From Marasmius tenuissimus (lineage: Eukaryota; Basidiomycota; Agaricomycetes; Agaricales; Marasmiaceae): a stretch of 64,000 nucleotides of DNA. Position numbers and translations under genes: made by a program. Below are positions 21,153 to 32,926 of the stretch, piece after piece (the stretch's first letter is position 1; the number at the start of each line of letters is the position of its first letter). The stretch lies in NCBI GenBank assembly GCA_029532415.1, contig JAQOTA010000058.1, positions 496,001 through 560,000 on the forward strand, written 5' to 3'. The notes beneath the pieces are model-generated. The model was not told where the DNA came from. It made no database searches and worked only from the letters and a program-made list of their open reading frames with translations.

Positions 21153-24100
21153 TCAGTCCGTTCCGTTGACCTTGAGCGCGCCAGCCTTAACGCTCTCTGC
21201 TCCGCCTCCAACGGGGCGCTTCAGTTTGTTTGCCCCAGCTTCGACGATGAATCGGGCGCTGACGAACGCGTCCAGATTCGGAGTGCCTTGTCATTTCTCG
21301 TCAGCACTACGAAGTGTGATGGAGATCATGGACAAACGGTCACGCACTGATGTTCCTCATAGCGTAATATGTCGCGTTAAGGGAATGTGGGTCAATAGTG
21401 AGGGTGAAGAAACCGCGATAGAACCCTTCGCTCCATTGCAAGTTGAGGTTAGTATCCGTGTCAACGAAGACTCTCGAGATGGCATCTGCGTCTTGGGGCT
21501 GTCTGAGCGGGCCCGGAAAGGAACTCCCGGATGTCACAGCCGTTCCCGCAAACTCTACCCCAATTGCTCCCTCGCCAGTGACGGGATCGTACCTATGGGT
21601 TTTCATGTCGAGGGGGGCTATGAATCATTCGGAAGTAGACCACGGCAGTCCTAGTAACTTACGTAGTGGAATCGTTGGGGTCTGGGGAAGATATGGTTAC
21701 CTCATGAGAAATTGTGCTTATTCTTGTAGACTTACGAGCCAGATCCGAGACCCAGTTAGCGTGGCTATCTCCAGCGAGGATCACAGTGTTGCTGATGTCG
21801 TTTTCATATAGGTGATCGAGCACTCGTTGTCGGTTAGCCCTATATCCGTCCCAAGCGTCCTACATCCACGGACAACACAAATTTGATCGAAGGACGGCGC
21901 GATGAGAATGAGGCGGGACGTACAAGATCGACTACACAGTGCGGGAGCATTGCAGTTCAGTTGACAAGGAAAGCGATATGGCCAGTGCGGGAAATGGTAC
22001 ATACATGCATCGCTTTCGTTGAGCTGAGTGAATACGATCTGTTGACTATCGAGCCTCTGGGCTTTAGCTGGGGTCGATGACGAGAAGGGAATGCCTCACC
22101 CCACGACCCGCCAGACTGCCCCGCGATTCTTAGATTCTGAGAGTGTGTCGTAAAGCCCTAAGGAGTAAGTTAGTATTGGCCTTTGCTCCGTTCACAAAGA
22201 TGAATACTAACACGTCTCCTGTTCAGACCCCATCAAGGATCGATTCGAAAACGAGGCAAGAGAATTGACGACTGTGGAAGCATCATATGCACGAAGTCAG
22301 TAGAGAATAAGGCAGTCCCAAAAAGATCCGTGCGTGCGCACATTCTATGGTTCAAGTTTAGCACTCGACTTGGAACAGCTAATTATAGCGAGTGGTCCGA
22401 GCTTACCTGTGTTGTAATAGACCTATGGCAGCGTTAACAGTGCTTCATTGAACTCTCAAAGAGGGTCTCCCTTACGTCCGTGATATCCCTATCGTATTGG
22501 CCTGAAGGGATTGGATTTCTTCGCTTAACGGACCAAACAAGAAAGAGTCCGTTATTGGACGAGACGTACGAGTATCAAGCATGGTCAGGTCCAGTAATTG
22601 CCCCACTTGGAAGTTTCGCCAGATCCTCAATTGGTCTGCCGCATCAACTTGTCGAATGGGCATCCATTCGTGATACGCTCTGCCAGTGTGCATGAGAAGA
22701 ACTTGAATAAAGGAGCTGCGATGAATATGCAACAACCTTATGGCCGCCAATTTCCTATCAGTGAAACATGCCCCGGATGGCGAGAATGAACATCCAACGG
22801 CGGTATCGTTCGAATCCGCGGTTCCGGCCTGAGAGAATATGTCGATAGCAAGAAGTTAGTAAGGCCACGGAACACGAAGCGACCGTTGGCTCCCTTGCCT
22901 TCCATGAATTGTCGGCAACCTAGAGTCCGACGAAGAATGAGTACTATACAAAGACCTCATGCTCGTTCATATGTAACCTACCTCATGGTCATCCTAATCA
23001 CGGTGGTACTATCATGAAAACGGGTTTCGCCATTTGAAAGAACCAGTGGACATACCCTGTTATGTGTGAAACCTTCGTGAATAGATCAGAATTCATCATC
23101 GATGGTGTGACTCACCAGACAGTGATCCAAGGAGCATGTTGGTGGGCAAAGACGAGGCTTACATCGGTACGGTACTGGCTCAAACGCTGGCGATAGTCAT
23201 GGATGGTCGCCAGTTCGCGTCCCAGCGTGGCACGTCCAATTCTGTCACTGCGCTACGAGTAAGATAGAGGAGCTGTTTATAAGATGGAAACAAGAGAGAC
23301 CCATTGCCTGGTAATTCGTATATCTGCGATTTTTGTGTCAGAAGATTGTTCGGGTCTTTGGAAAGATGACAGCCGTTACATAGTCACCAAGGTGAACGAA
23401 CAAGTCCGCGGATGTATTGTGAGCTGCGACCCCATACGCATTGAAGTATCCTATAAAGCCCAAGGTGGCTGAGTTTACGGTCGAACGATTTGGAAAAGAG
23501 AAATACAAACCGGCCTGGTATTGAGAACAAGAGAAAACTGCTAAGGTCAGAGGTTTCCCATCGTTCACGCTACTTGCGGGTGCTGTGATCGAGTAATTGA
23601 AAATTGGGATGGTGATATGCTGACGGTGTATATTCTGTCACTTACTGTCCGGATCTGCAAGCGTACGAGTGGCTCCTACGGGACTGGAGGAAGTCGGGTT
23701 TGCACAGTCCGAGAACTGGAAGGAATATTTTGTATCAGGTTCGAGTCCCTTGGCTTCTACCTTGACGGTCCAATCGACATCGTAGCTTGTGAAAGCTTCC
23801 CCTGATGCTACCGGATTCCCCTCAAGCTGTCCGTTGGGGAAGACTTTGTATGAAAGGCAAGCCGGTACGCTCTGGTCCGGCAGGGAGGTGGTGCCATCAG
23901 GTGAAACCGGCTCCGCCCTTGTCCAGAGAATGACCGATGTGTCGAAGGGATCGCCCTGTGCACAGGTCAGTGGACCGCGAACAGACTGCACACAAATCGA
24001 TAACATACGCTAGCCACTACGAGCACAATGCATCAGTATATCGAGTATGTGAGGCACAATCTTGATTATGGGGATCTGACCTGAATGAGTAAAGTTCAAA

Positions 24101-24470
24101 CCCCCCGTCCAGATGAATGGACTCTAGATTCGATTACATGTCAGAATGCTATCAGAGAACATGGGAGGTAGATCGGCCTATACATTACTAAAATCACTTC
24201 CGTAGAAGGAAGGATAGTGTTCGTCAACAAAACCAGACGCGTCTTGTGTTTGTCTCTTGGCGTGAGCTAACCCCCGCCGCTGAATCGATCGAGTATCGTG
24301 TGACAGCTTCAAATACTTCGTTAATAGATATTCGAGGAAATGGGGAAAGCAGGTACCGTCAGATCTCCACTGAACGGAGAGCGATACACTAAATTTCTGT
24401 CCAGGAGCTCGGTGGCCCCAACAGAGGCGATAGCCAGAGCGACCGCGTAAATGAAGAATGCTGAACGCAT
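21153..24470 (-). CDS. PhoD-type alkaline phosphatase/phosphodiesterase, intact copy
   Basis: Metal-dependent phosphoesterase with a signal-like N terminus (MRSAFFIYAVALAIASVGA), so probably secreted or vacuolar. A 24-exon model sums to 1857 nt (618 residues). Exons on the minus strand: 24470-24357, 24279-24184, 24123-24081, 24016-24009, 23955-23646, 23582-23511, 23450-23381, 23323-23301, 23247-23116, 23056, 22993-22982, 22919-22899, 22828-22737, 22679-22570, 22523-22476, 22422-22407, 22271-22212, 22157-22100, 22045-22005, 21931-21924, 21859-21736, 21681-21663, 21592-21348, 21286-21153. Motifs: VASGDPFDTSVILWTRA, HLGDYIYE, WDDHEVADNSW, AYHEWMPIRQ, LDLTMLDTR, QQIVFTQLNES, LAGDSHANWVSDLA, GEGAIGVEFAGTAVTS. 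One exon is a single nucleotide, two are 8 nt, and one intron is GC-AG. No frameshift or stop is needed. Tandem with the decayed copy upstream. Confidence 0.9.
23056..23056 (-). other. Single-nucleotide exon (G on minus strand) of the intact PhoD gene
   Basis: The preceding exon ends ...GTC TG at 23116 and the next coding exon is exactly GATGACCATGAG (22993-22982). Direct joining would give TGG ATG ACC. Inserting one G restores TGG GAT GAC CAT GAG (Trp-Asp-Asp-His-Glu). A G lies between an acceptor (cataacag) and a donor (gtatgt) at 23056, making two ordinary introns of 59 and 62 nt. Confidence 0.75.
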
Positions 24471-24520
24471 GGAAGTCCCTGGGTTTCCAAAAACTGCCTG
24501 AGCAAACCGTACACAAATCA

Positions 24521-24526
24521 TATATA
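24521..24526 (-). promoter_or_regulatory. TATA-like box of the intact PhoD gene
   Basis: TATATA (both strands) about 50 bp before the ATG at 24470. The 24471-25231 spacer otherwise shows no convincing gene; a 128-codon frame on the minus strand there looks like chance. Confidence 0.4.
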
Positions 24527-25231
24527 GTGGTGACCCCAGCTTGACGTGGGTAAGAAGAGGACGATCAGCATGGGCCATGAGCAATACGAAGCAGATGATC
24601 CAACTTGAAGGGCGCACGTTCGTTCAAGGCGAGGTAAAAATAGAAGAAGGAATCTCGACGGTCCCGAGGCCCGAGGCGTAGCTCGAAGGTTTCTGCAGAA
24701 AAGTAGATCAGTGTGCTTAAAGTAGGCCAGGGCCATACTTGGCCACCGAGCCACCATGGTCATTAAAATCGAGTGCGCATCGAACGAGGGAACGGCCCGA
24801 CACGGCACACTTTGCGTTGGGCAATCATCTGCAATCATCCAGGAACAACTTAGGAAGTCACGTTGAATGCGAGCCGCCACTGACGACATCGAAGACGAAC
24901 GCATACCGGCGATAAGTCAAGATCAGACTATGAGTTCCCATGAAGGAGGTTTAGGTGGAGCCTTACTCTGATTCGGAATGAGCTGGGCCTGTACCAAAAT
25001 TGCGGCAGTGGAGTCCCGTTTGGTGGTCTACCCAGCCAGTAGTCGTGACCCCTTCATCCAGACCTCGTGAACAAAGGAGGTTTCGAGGATGCAGACTGCT
25101 GTGCGATGCGACAGGCAGAAACATCAACCTGGAGCAATCTGCTCGAGAAGTTGACCCAAGCGTAGGTGCTTTGATTCCTGAATTCCAAGAACAAGCAACA
25201 ATTTGTGAGATACGAGCACACCAAGGGCATA

Positions 25232-28200
25232 CTACCAGCGTGAGCTCTTTGTATCAGTACGCATCTGATTCGACTTCGTCCCGTTGATTTTCAAAGTGCC
25301 AGCTTTGACATTCTCTTCGCCGCCCGCAACGGGCCGCTGGAGCTTGTTCGCTCCCGCTTGAACGACGAAATGGGCGCTGACGAACGCGTCCAAGTTGGGG
25401 TAGGCTGTCAGAAAACCAGTCAGATTAGTTCCGAGAGCTGCGCATGAATTTCAGTAGGAAGATACGCACAAATGTTCCGCATGGCATAGTATGTTGCCTT
25501 GATGGATTCCGTGTCAATCGTGAGGGTAAAAAAGCCACGGTAAAAGCCTGCACTCCACTGAAGGTTCAAGTTGGTATCTCCGTCGACGAGGTCCCTGGAA
25601 ATGACATCTGCGGCTGCGGGTGGTATTTTACCAAAGGAAGACGAAGACGTGACTGCCGTTCCGGCGAACTCTACACCAATTGCTCCCTCTCCGGTGACGG
25701 GGTTATATCTCCGAGAGTAGAGTCGAGATGTGGAGGGATTAATGCAATCACCGGACTCTGACTTACGTGGTCGAATCGTTGGGTCCTGTAGAGTGTGGCG
25801 TGAGATTTCAAGGTTGAACCGGGGTTTCCGATATAAGTTTAACGTGATAACTCCCTGGCAAGGTCCGACACCCAATTCGCGTGGCTGTCGCCCGCGAGGA
25901 TGATGGTGTTGGTGATGTTGTCGCCGTATAGATGATCCAATACGCGTTACCTGTTTGCGCGGTAATCATCTCAATCATCCTAGTTGAACGGGGAAATTTG
26001 ATCTCATGAGTGAATCTAGTACTCAGTAATCGACATGGGACGGACATACAAGATTAACTGTAAGGAGAAGCTCATTTCAACATAGAGACGTGCAAAAATA
26101 GAAAGCACGTACAGCTGCCGTTCTGGTTGAGCTGGGTGAAAACGATCTGTTGCCTAGGAGGTAGACGATGGGACATGAGGAAACCTCTCAGCATCAAAAT
26201 CGATGCATGGGCCCGTACCCCACAACGCGCCAAAGTGCCCCTCTGCTCGGACCTCTGATAGAGTTTCATAGAGTCCTGTGATGAGGTACTGGGTCCTTTG
26301 TTCCCACCGGAGAAATCATCACGTACAAGACTCCTGCTCAGTCCCCATCAAGGTTCGATTCGGGAACGAGGAAATGGAATTCACGACTGAAAAAATATTA
26401 AGCGATGGCACCGGGGAAGTTCCCCCCTCCACATTCTACATGATGCCAAGTGAGCGCGCGAAGGGTCAGCGAGCAGTCGCCAACCTCACCTGTGTTGTAA
26501 TAGACCTAACTCGGATTGTCAGCGATAATGTTTTACTTTCTCACTTAAGAGACTCATACGTCAGTGAGATCCTTATCGTATTGACCTGGGTGGGGGTCGA
26601 AGGATACTTATCTCGGTCAGTGATTGAACAAATGGGGCAATCCTCCCCACTTACGGGTGTCGAGCATAGGATTAGTTTGGGTCCAATAACGAACCCAATC
26701 AAGAGTTCCTCCATATTCTCAGTTGGTCTTCCACGTCGACCTGACGAATAGGTATCCATTCGTGGTATGCTCTGAGCGCCCGTGAGCCAAAGCCTCGGAT
26801 TGTTAGGCTCTGAGAAAGATCACGAACCTGACAGCTGCTGATTTTCTATCGGTGAAAGATGCCCCGGAAGATGAGAATGAACAACCTGCGGCGGCATCAT
26901 TGGAGCCCGCGGAACCAGCCTAGCGAGTGAAGAATGAGGGTACTCAGGTAAGTACATGCCACCGGTTCTAGGGTCGTTGAAATACCTGCCTTCCACGGAT
27001 TGTCGGCAACCTAGTACAAAACCTTGGACAATGATACCTTACCACTGTATGGATAATGGATATCGCGGACATACCTCATGGTCATCCTGGCAATCAGACG
27101 GCGAAGCTTGTATCAACGAAAGTTGCTAACTACAAGTGGAAGTACCCTGCCGACAAAGTCAGCCTCGGCGGGAGGAACATGGTGGAAACTCACCAAACAG
27201 TGATCCAAGGAGCATATTGATGAGCAAGAACGAGGCTCTCGTCGGTGCGATACTAGTTCAGACGCTGACAGTAGTCGTGTATAGTTGCTAATTAACGTCC
27301 CCTTGTTTGCCTTCCGGTCAGCGCACTGTGGGGTCAAGTGTGAGATACCTGAGAGGGCTGAGAAATAGAAGATACCTCTCGTCCGAGTAATCGTACTCGT
27401 AAATCCATCACAGAACATCAATGTTAACGTTGTCTATTCGAGGAACCAACAGTTACCTACGTAGTCGCCGAGGTGGACAAAGAAATCCGCAGAAGTATTA
27501 TGAGCTGTGACTTGAAATAGCCTGAACATTGGTAGTAAATAGTACGCATCGAAAAACGGTGAGGCCACATACCATTCTGGTATTGAGAACAAGAAAAAAT
27601 GGCCAAGGTCACAGGCTTCCCATGGTTGACGCTGCTTGTGGGGGCTACTATCGTGAGACTGAGGACTGTAAAATACGGCTACTAGACGTACTATCGGGAC
27701 TGGGAAGCGTCCGGGTAACTCCCACGGGGTTGAGGGAGGTGGGATTGGTACAATCCGAGAATTAGAAGAAGTATTTGGTGTCGGGCTCCAGTCCCGAGGC
27801 TTCCACCTTGACAGTCCAGTCCACGTCGTAGCTGGTGAAAACCTCTCCAGATGCCACGGGACTCCCGTCAAGCTGCTCGTTGCGAAAGACGCTAAACGAG
27901 ACACAAGCCGGAATGCTTCGATCTGGCAGGGCATTGTGGCTGCCCAGTGAAACCGGTTCCGCCCTTTTCCACAGAATGACAGATGTATCGAAGGGGTCCC
28001 CCTATCGTGAAGATCAGCGAGATAGGGAATGTGGCCCGGACATGACAAACTTACGCTGGCCACTGTGATACAATTTGTCAAAGCTACCTGATCAAACGAT
28101 GAACCAATCACTGACCTGAATGGGTGTATTTCACACCTCCGCTCCAGATGAAGAGCTAGTACAGAGATGGACGTACTTACGTTACTAAGGTCCGCCCCGT

Positions 28201-28458
28201 AGGGAGAATGATAACGTTCGTCGAAAAGTAGTCGCATCTTTGTTCTGCCTTTTGACATGATCTATTCCTCTTCGTTGAATGGCTTGAGTATCGTGCGATA
28301 GCTTCCAAGTCTGTCGTCAGAAGATCTTTTGAGCAAGTGAGGTGGTCTTCCTTATGATTACCTCTGAACGGAGAACGATAAACGAGGTTCCTGTCGAGTA
28401 GCTCAGTGGCTCCCGCAGAGATGGCCACAGCTGCATGGATGATTGTTGCTAAACGCAT
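25232..28458 (-). pseudogene. PhoD-type phosphatase, decayed tandem copy
   Basis: Same strand and exon order as the gene at 21153. It keeps the N terminus (ATELLDRNLVYRSPF from ATG 28458), VASGDPFDTSVILW, the DDHE exon (27086-27075), C-terminal GEGAIGVEFAGTAVTS and NLDAFVSAHFVVQAGANKLQ. Lesions seen against the sister: about two bases missing near 28222 after TTF; an in-frame TAA at 27762-27764 where the sister has CAG; about ten bases missing near 27508-27513 (the NAYG part after GYF); and an in-frame TAA at 25947-25949 where the sister has CAA. The original stop codon is also lost, so the frame runs on to 25232. The splice architecture survives, including the 1-nt exon (27146), both 8-nt exons (28062-28055, 26057-26050) and the GC-AG intron, which suggests recent decay. 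Confidence 0.85.
27146..27146 (-). other. Single-nucleotide exon retained in the decayed PhoD copy
   Basis: The preceding exon ends ...GTT TG at 27195. A G at 27146 sits between acceptor (gtcggcag) and donor (gtactt). The following exon GATGACCATGAG is at 27086-27075. Introns would be 48 and 59 nt. Same position in the gene as 23056 of the intact copy. Confidence 0.7.
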
Positions 28459-29810
28459 CGAGGTCCAAGAGAAAGACGTTCGGACGTGGCTATCGTTAGC
28501 CTCCAGTTATGCATTATGAGCTTAGGCTAAACCTACAGGCCATATGGCACTGCGAGCTAACTGAGACGCGGGTATTCGACCAAAGTTTGGCATCGTTGCG
28601 CATGCTCGGCCTTCCAATCGAAATTGGACGTGCGAGTACCACCAATGTTCCTAGGCGTGCCACTGTGGCGCTCCTGAAGCTGCCACAGAAGCAACCTGAT
28701 CGGTAGCGAGTAGCGAGTCGGAACATTGATCCTGAACGGGTCTATGCAGTGGGAAACGGGTATTGGGATTGGGAGATGGTATTGGCCGTTTGCATCCGTT
28801 CGGCTTCTGGGCCAAGCGTGTGGCAAAGACGCAGAGTACCGGCTCCTTCTTGAAAAAAAAAACTCACTGTAAGTACTAAGGATCGCGCCCAAGACGAGCC
28901 AAGGGCACAGAAATCTGGGGTACTGAAGCAAGTACTGCGAGATGTACTTTATCAGTGAGGGCAGAGGGCAGGTCCCGGTAACTAGATTTACTACCGTACG
29001 GCCCGGCTAATCTTCGGTCTGCAACTGGTCCCTGGACTTGAACAGCCGAGCTCTTTGTAAGCACCACTTACATAGTAATAGCCAGCTTTGCCCCTTACAC
29101 ATTGGCGATCTGACAATGAATGAGATCAACCACCTGCTTGGGCGGCTTGATTTCCCATTCATATTGATTCGCTCAGATTCCCGAGCCCCCGATTCTTGTA
29201 TATCCATTCTATGGTCTGGAATGCGCCGAACAGACCCCACTGGGGCCCATATTCCAGACTCGCATTTTGCGCTCAAGATGAGTCCACGATGGGTCCACCG
29301 GCCACCACACATCGGTGGCACAAGTGGTTGAACACCGTTGCCCATCATGTATTATCGAAGTCACGGCAAGTTCGGACAATTTCATAATAAAACAATCTTA
29401 TTCACTCCTTGACATTCGTTGCAGGAGCGCTCCGTCCACGCTCAGGTGTGGGTTGATCGAGGATTTCTGAACTTCTGTGTCCTGCATGCCGGTGGCCCCA
29501 GCGTTCTCCCCGCGGGGAACGCGATGAAGACCGCAAACGAATACAGTACACAGACTTAGGGTTCCCTCAGATCCCGCCCAGGTTGACGGATTGATGCGAT
29601 GTCTATGTACCACGGGGGCCATGATCTCTGGGCGCTTTGTACGGAAGCGTGCCGGCTTCTTTGACCTCTCCCATACATATATATTGCCATGATGGAGGCG
29701 TCATGTAAAAAGTTGACTTCCCGTCCAGTTTGGTATACCGCCCTTTCCCAATCAAACATCAATATCTCAACTCACATCGTCCCACCTCAGTTCCAAACTT
29801 TGCCTGATCA
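28459..29810. other. 1.35-kb stretch without a recognisable gene
   Basis: Between the start of the decayed phosphatase and the zinc-cluster regulator, transcribed divergently. Several short open frames occur on both strands, but none shows family motifs or a coherent exon chain. It should contain the promoters of both neighbours. No terminal repeats or transposase motifs seen. Confidence 0.45.
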
Positions 29811-32687
29811 ATGGCTTCAAGAGCTTCATTCAGCAATGTTTTCGCAGATGACTCTAGCGACAGTGGAGACACGTTCCATAGAGACAGTGTATCAGTCCGC
29901 TCGAATCACATCAGACCGTATGTTGCGCAACTACTTAGCTCAGTTTTTCTCATTGATCCAACCTCCGTGCGTCGCGTAGAAAAAGTGGGGCATGCGTCCA
30001 TTGCAAGTCTCTCAAGGTGACAGTAGCCGACTTTTCGTCCTGTTCTGCTAGCTCATCTCCCTGTGCATAGGTCCGCTGCGAGCTTTTACCTGGAGAAACT
30101 TCATGCCAGCGCTGCCAAATGTGCGGTATAACATGCCAACCTCGGAGTCGTAAGAAACGCAAGCCTGCCCCGTACGTCGCATACATCACTGATTCTTGGG
30201 TCGCTCTGATGCGATGTCAAGAACGCATGAGGATTTGCAAGAACGAGCTCATGCTCAAGATTATCAAATACGAGAGTTGCTGCTTCGATACGACAAAGTG
30301 AAGGAGGATTGCAAAGTGCATGAGTGGATTCAACGCGCAGTCAAAGATTACGGTTCTACTCCAGGTCAATCCCCGCACCAATTTAAACCCGACCCGCAGC
30401 CCATCTAACAATAACTTTCCATTCAGGAAGCCTCGTGCACAAAGGCGACCCCTCTTGGAGCCGTACACCCACACCTCCTGTTTTTACATCTGTCTCTCAC
30501 ACCGCTCCAGGTACGCCGACTCTCCTTTCACCGAGCCTGGATTGACTGTGCGCAGATGTTTCGCATTTCTCAGCTGCCCCCGAAATTGTCAAGCATTGTT
30601 CCTTGACCCAACGAGACATATCAGAATTGTTCATAATGTAAGTACTATTGATGCCCTATTACCCTGGGTGATTACGACTAAGCTGACCATCTGGACAGTT
30701 ATTTCGACAGAGTAAACGTAGGTCCTTCTGGCGATCACTGGAACAAGACTTGATGCGGTATACAGCCATTCTTCTCCATACTCGATCCTGAGCTTCATAC
30801 ACCTGCGAAGCTCATCCACAGTTCACCCTTTTTGTTTACTGTTAGTAAGTCGGAAAGCAGTGACATGGTGCTGCCCTTTGTGCTGACCAAGGCGCTTTTT
30901 CAGTTTGCGCTATTGCTTCTCGCCACTATACCTCCAAGCCAGGACTCAACTCGATCGCCCAGGATATTGCTCGCGATGCTGCGGGGAAAGCATTAGTCGG
31001 AGGTCAAAAAGGTGTCGATATATGCCAGGCATACCTCCTTCTTGGGGTTTACCCCGTGCCCAAGAAGAAGTGGACTGAAGATCGCAGCTGGTTGTTCCAG
31101 GGCGTTGCAATAAGGTTCGTACACCAGAACCTATGCGAGTGTGTGCTTCGACAATGCTTAATGACGTCTTCCGCGCAGAATGGCGATCGAATTGGGACTC
31201 GACCAACCACCCCCTCCACACTGCGATCCACGAGAGTCATTAAATCGCATGCGGACTTGGTTAAATTGCTACTGTGTTGATGGATCTCATGCCATACAAT
31301 TTGGCAAGATGCCCATGCTTCGTCTGGATGATTACTTGGCACGGACATCACAGGAATGGTATCGTTCATCTATGAACATACCTTACGATGTCCATCTGGT
31401 TGCCTACGTCCAGATGATTTACATCATGTCCCCTTGGCGGGCGGTTATTAATGAAGGAGACTTGAACACAAAAATTGCAGAGGTGAGTCTCACAAGTTGG
31501 CACATCCCGGTATCTTGCGAATCAAGGTTTTAGGGTCTTGACATTGTGGGTACCGCAATAGCAACGGAGAACAGCCTATCCCAAGAAATGGCCCGCTGGG
31601 TTGTCCGCTACGCAGATGAATACCGCCAAAATCGTGAGTGCATGAATTCTGACTTGCCGCCAAACCTCTGACCAGTTCGTGGTACATCAGCGCTACCAAT
31701 TTGTCTCTATCGCGGGAATACTACCCAGATGTGCGCGTGTTTTTTGTCACCGGTGCTTTTATGTGAACTCACCGTTGTTCTCCGTTTTTCCTTACCGGCA
31801 GGATTACTGCCTATCTCCGACTTGTGGTTCTTGCCGTCGGGTTTCAACATGCCTTCAAATCTGGAATCTCGCGTCAATCGGAAATTCTCAGGCGTTCGGT
31901 CGATGCTGCCCGGACAGTCATACAAATCATGATAGAGAGACTCTACCCCACTGGAGATTTGCGATACTCTATGGAAGCTCATTTCCTCTATGTCGCTTTC
32001 GCCGCTGCGTATCTCGTCAATGTGAGTAACATACAGCCCACTAGTCTCAGGGCACACCGTCGAGGACCTACTAAAATACTTTCCAGCTTCTCCGCCCCAA
32101 GTTCTTACCGCTTCTCGACGAGGCTACTCAGACCGAGATCATTGACATAGTCCAACGCCTCATTCACATCTTATCATCCAAAGAAGTGGCGCTGGACGGC
32201 CGGCATACCCCAGCCCTCTACGCCCGCTTTCTTTCCTCGTTATTGGCAAAGTACAATGTGGATCCGCGTGCGAGGGTAGTCTCCTTAGACAGCGATGGTA
32301 CAGCAATGTACGCTCAATATGATCCTCAACGACGCGCTTCACCTCCAAATTCTTATTCCTGGCCGGACATCAGCTCATCTAGCTCTCCTGTCGATTCTTA
32401 TACTCACCACAATCCTGGGGTAGTTTACCAGCAAAGGGGTGATGCAGAGATGGATTTTAGCCTCGGTCATTTCGGTGAGCAGTCATAAGTTCCATCTTCA
32501 TATTTATTGTGTTTACGTCCTTGCCCTCTCAGTCAAGACAGTGGGTGTTTCCAACTCACTGCCTTCATCCTTTGGGTTTTCTGCTGCTCAGCAGTCGCCC
32601 TTCGGTGCCAATCTCTCTTATGACGTCGAGACTAGCTGGGCTCCAACGAATTCCTATCATCCCTTCCACGACTGGAGCCGTCGATGA
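29811..32687 (+). CDS. Zn(II)2Cys6 fungal transcription factor
   Basis: DNA-binding regulator, nuclear. Exons were joined from ATG 29811. After a first intron (gtatgt...cgcgtag) the zinc cluster reads GACVHCKSLKVRCELL and SCQRCQMCGITC. The spacing is C-x2-C-x6-C-x8-C-x2-C-x6-C, the classic binuclear cluster, followed by a basic SRKKRKPAP. A coiled coil comes next (EDLQERAHAQDYQIRELLLR), then the fungal-specific regulatory domain: LFIIYFDRVNPFF, DICQAYLLLGVY, AIRMAIELGLDQPPP and WLNCYCVDGSHAIQFGKMP. Later exons give LITAYLRLVVLAVGFQHAFKSG-like sequence (junction CAG AT|G ATT ACT, about 31729-31802) and a Ser-rich tail to the stop at 32685. It resembles basidiomycete PrtT-like regulators in the middle domain. 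Target genes are unknown; a link to the neighbouring phosphatase pair is only possible. Confidence 0.88.
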
Positions 32688-32926
32688 TGTTGAGGATCAA
32701 TCGCCGGACTTTTTTTCTCTTGTACATCTCTGTAGCCATACCCAAGTACTCAACTGTATCACTGATCAACAAATCGTCTATTATAACTCGTGTATCAATT
32801 CCTCGTCCAAAGCTCTTTGAGCTCACCAGCACTGTCGAGCGCGCGTTGAACCGGCGACACCGCCACTGAATGACCAAATGACAAATTTGGTCTTCGTTAT
32901 CGCTCCTCATTACAACGCCGTCACCG

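Noticed and set aside
23736..23752. GGTTCGAGTCCC-like T-loop sequence
   Set aside because: Part of the PhoD coding exon on the opposite strand; no acceptor stem found.
24518..24904. 128-codon minus-strand frame upstream of the intact phosphatase
   Set aside because: Covers the promoter and TATA box of that gene and shows no family features.
27434..28258. 274-codon uninterrupted minus-strand frame in the decayed phosphatase
   Set aside because: It runs through introns in a frame that matches PhoD only in patches; it is a by-product of the pseudogene, not a separate gene.
28557..28931. 124-codon minus-strand frame in the 28.5-29.8 kb gap
   Set aside because: No recognisable motifs and no coherent neighbouring exons.
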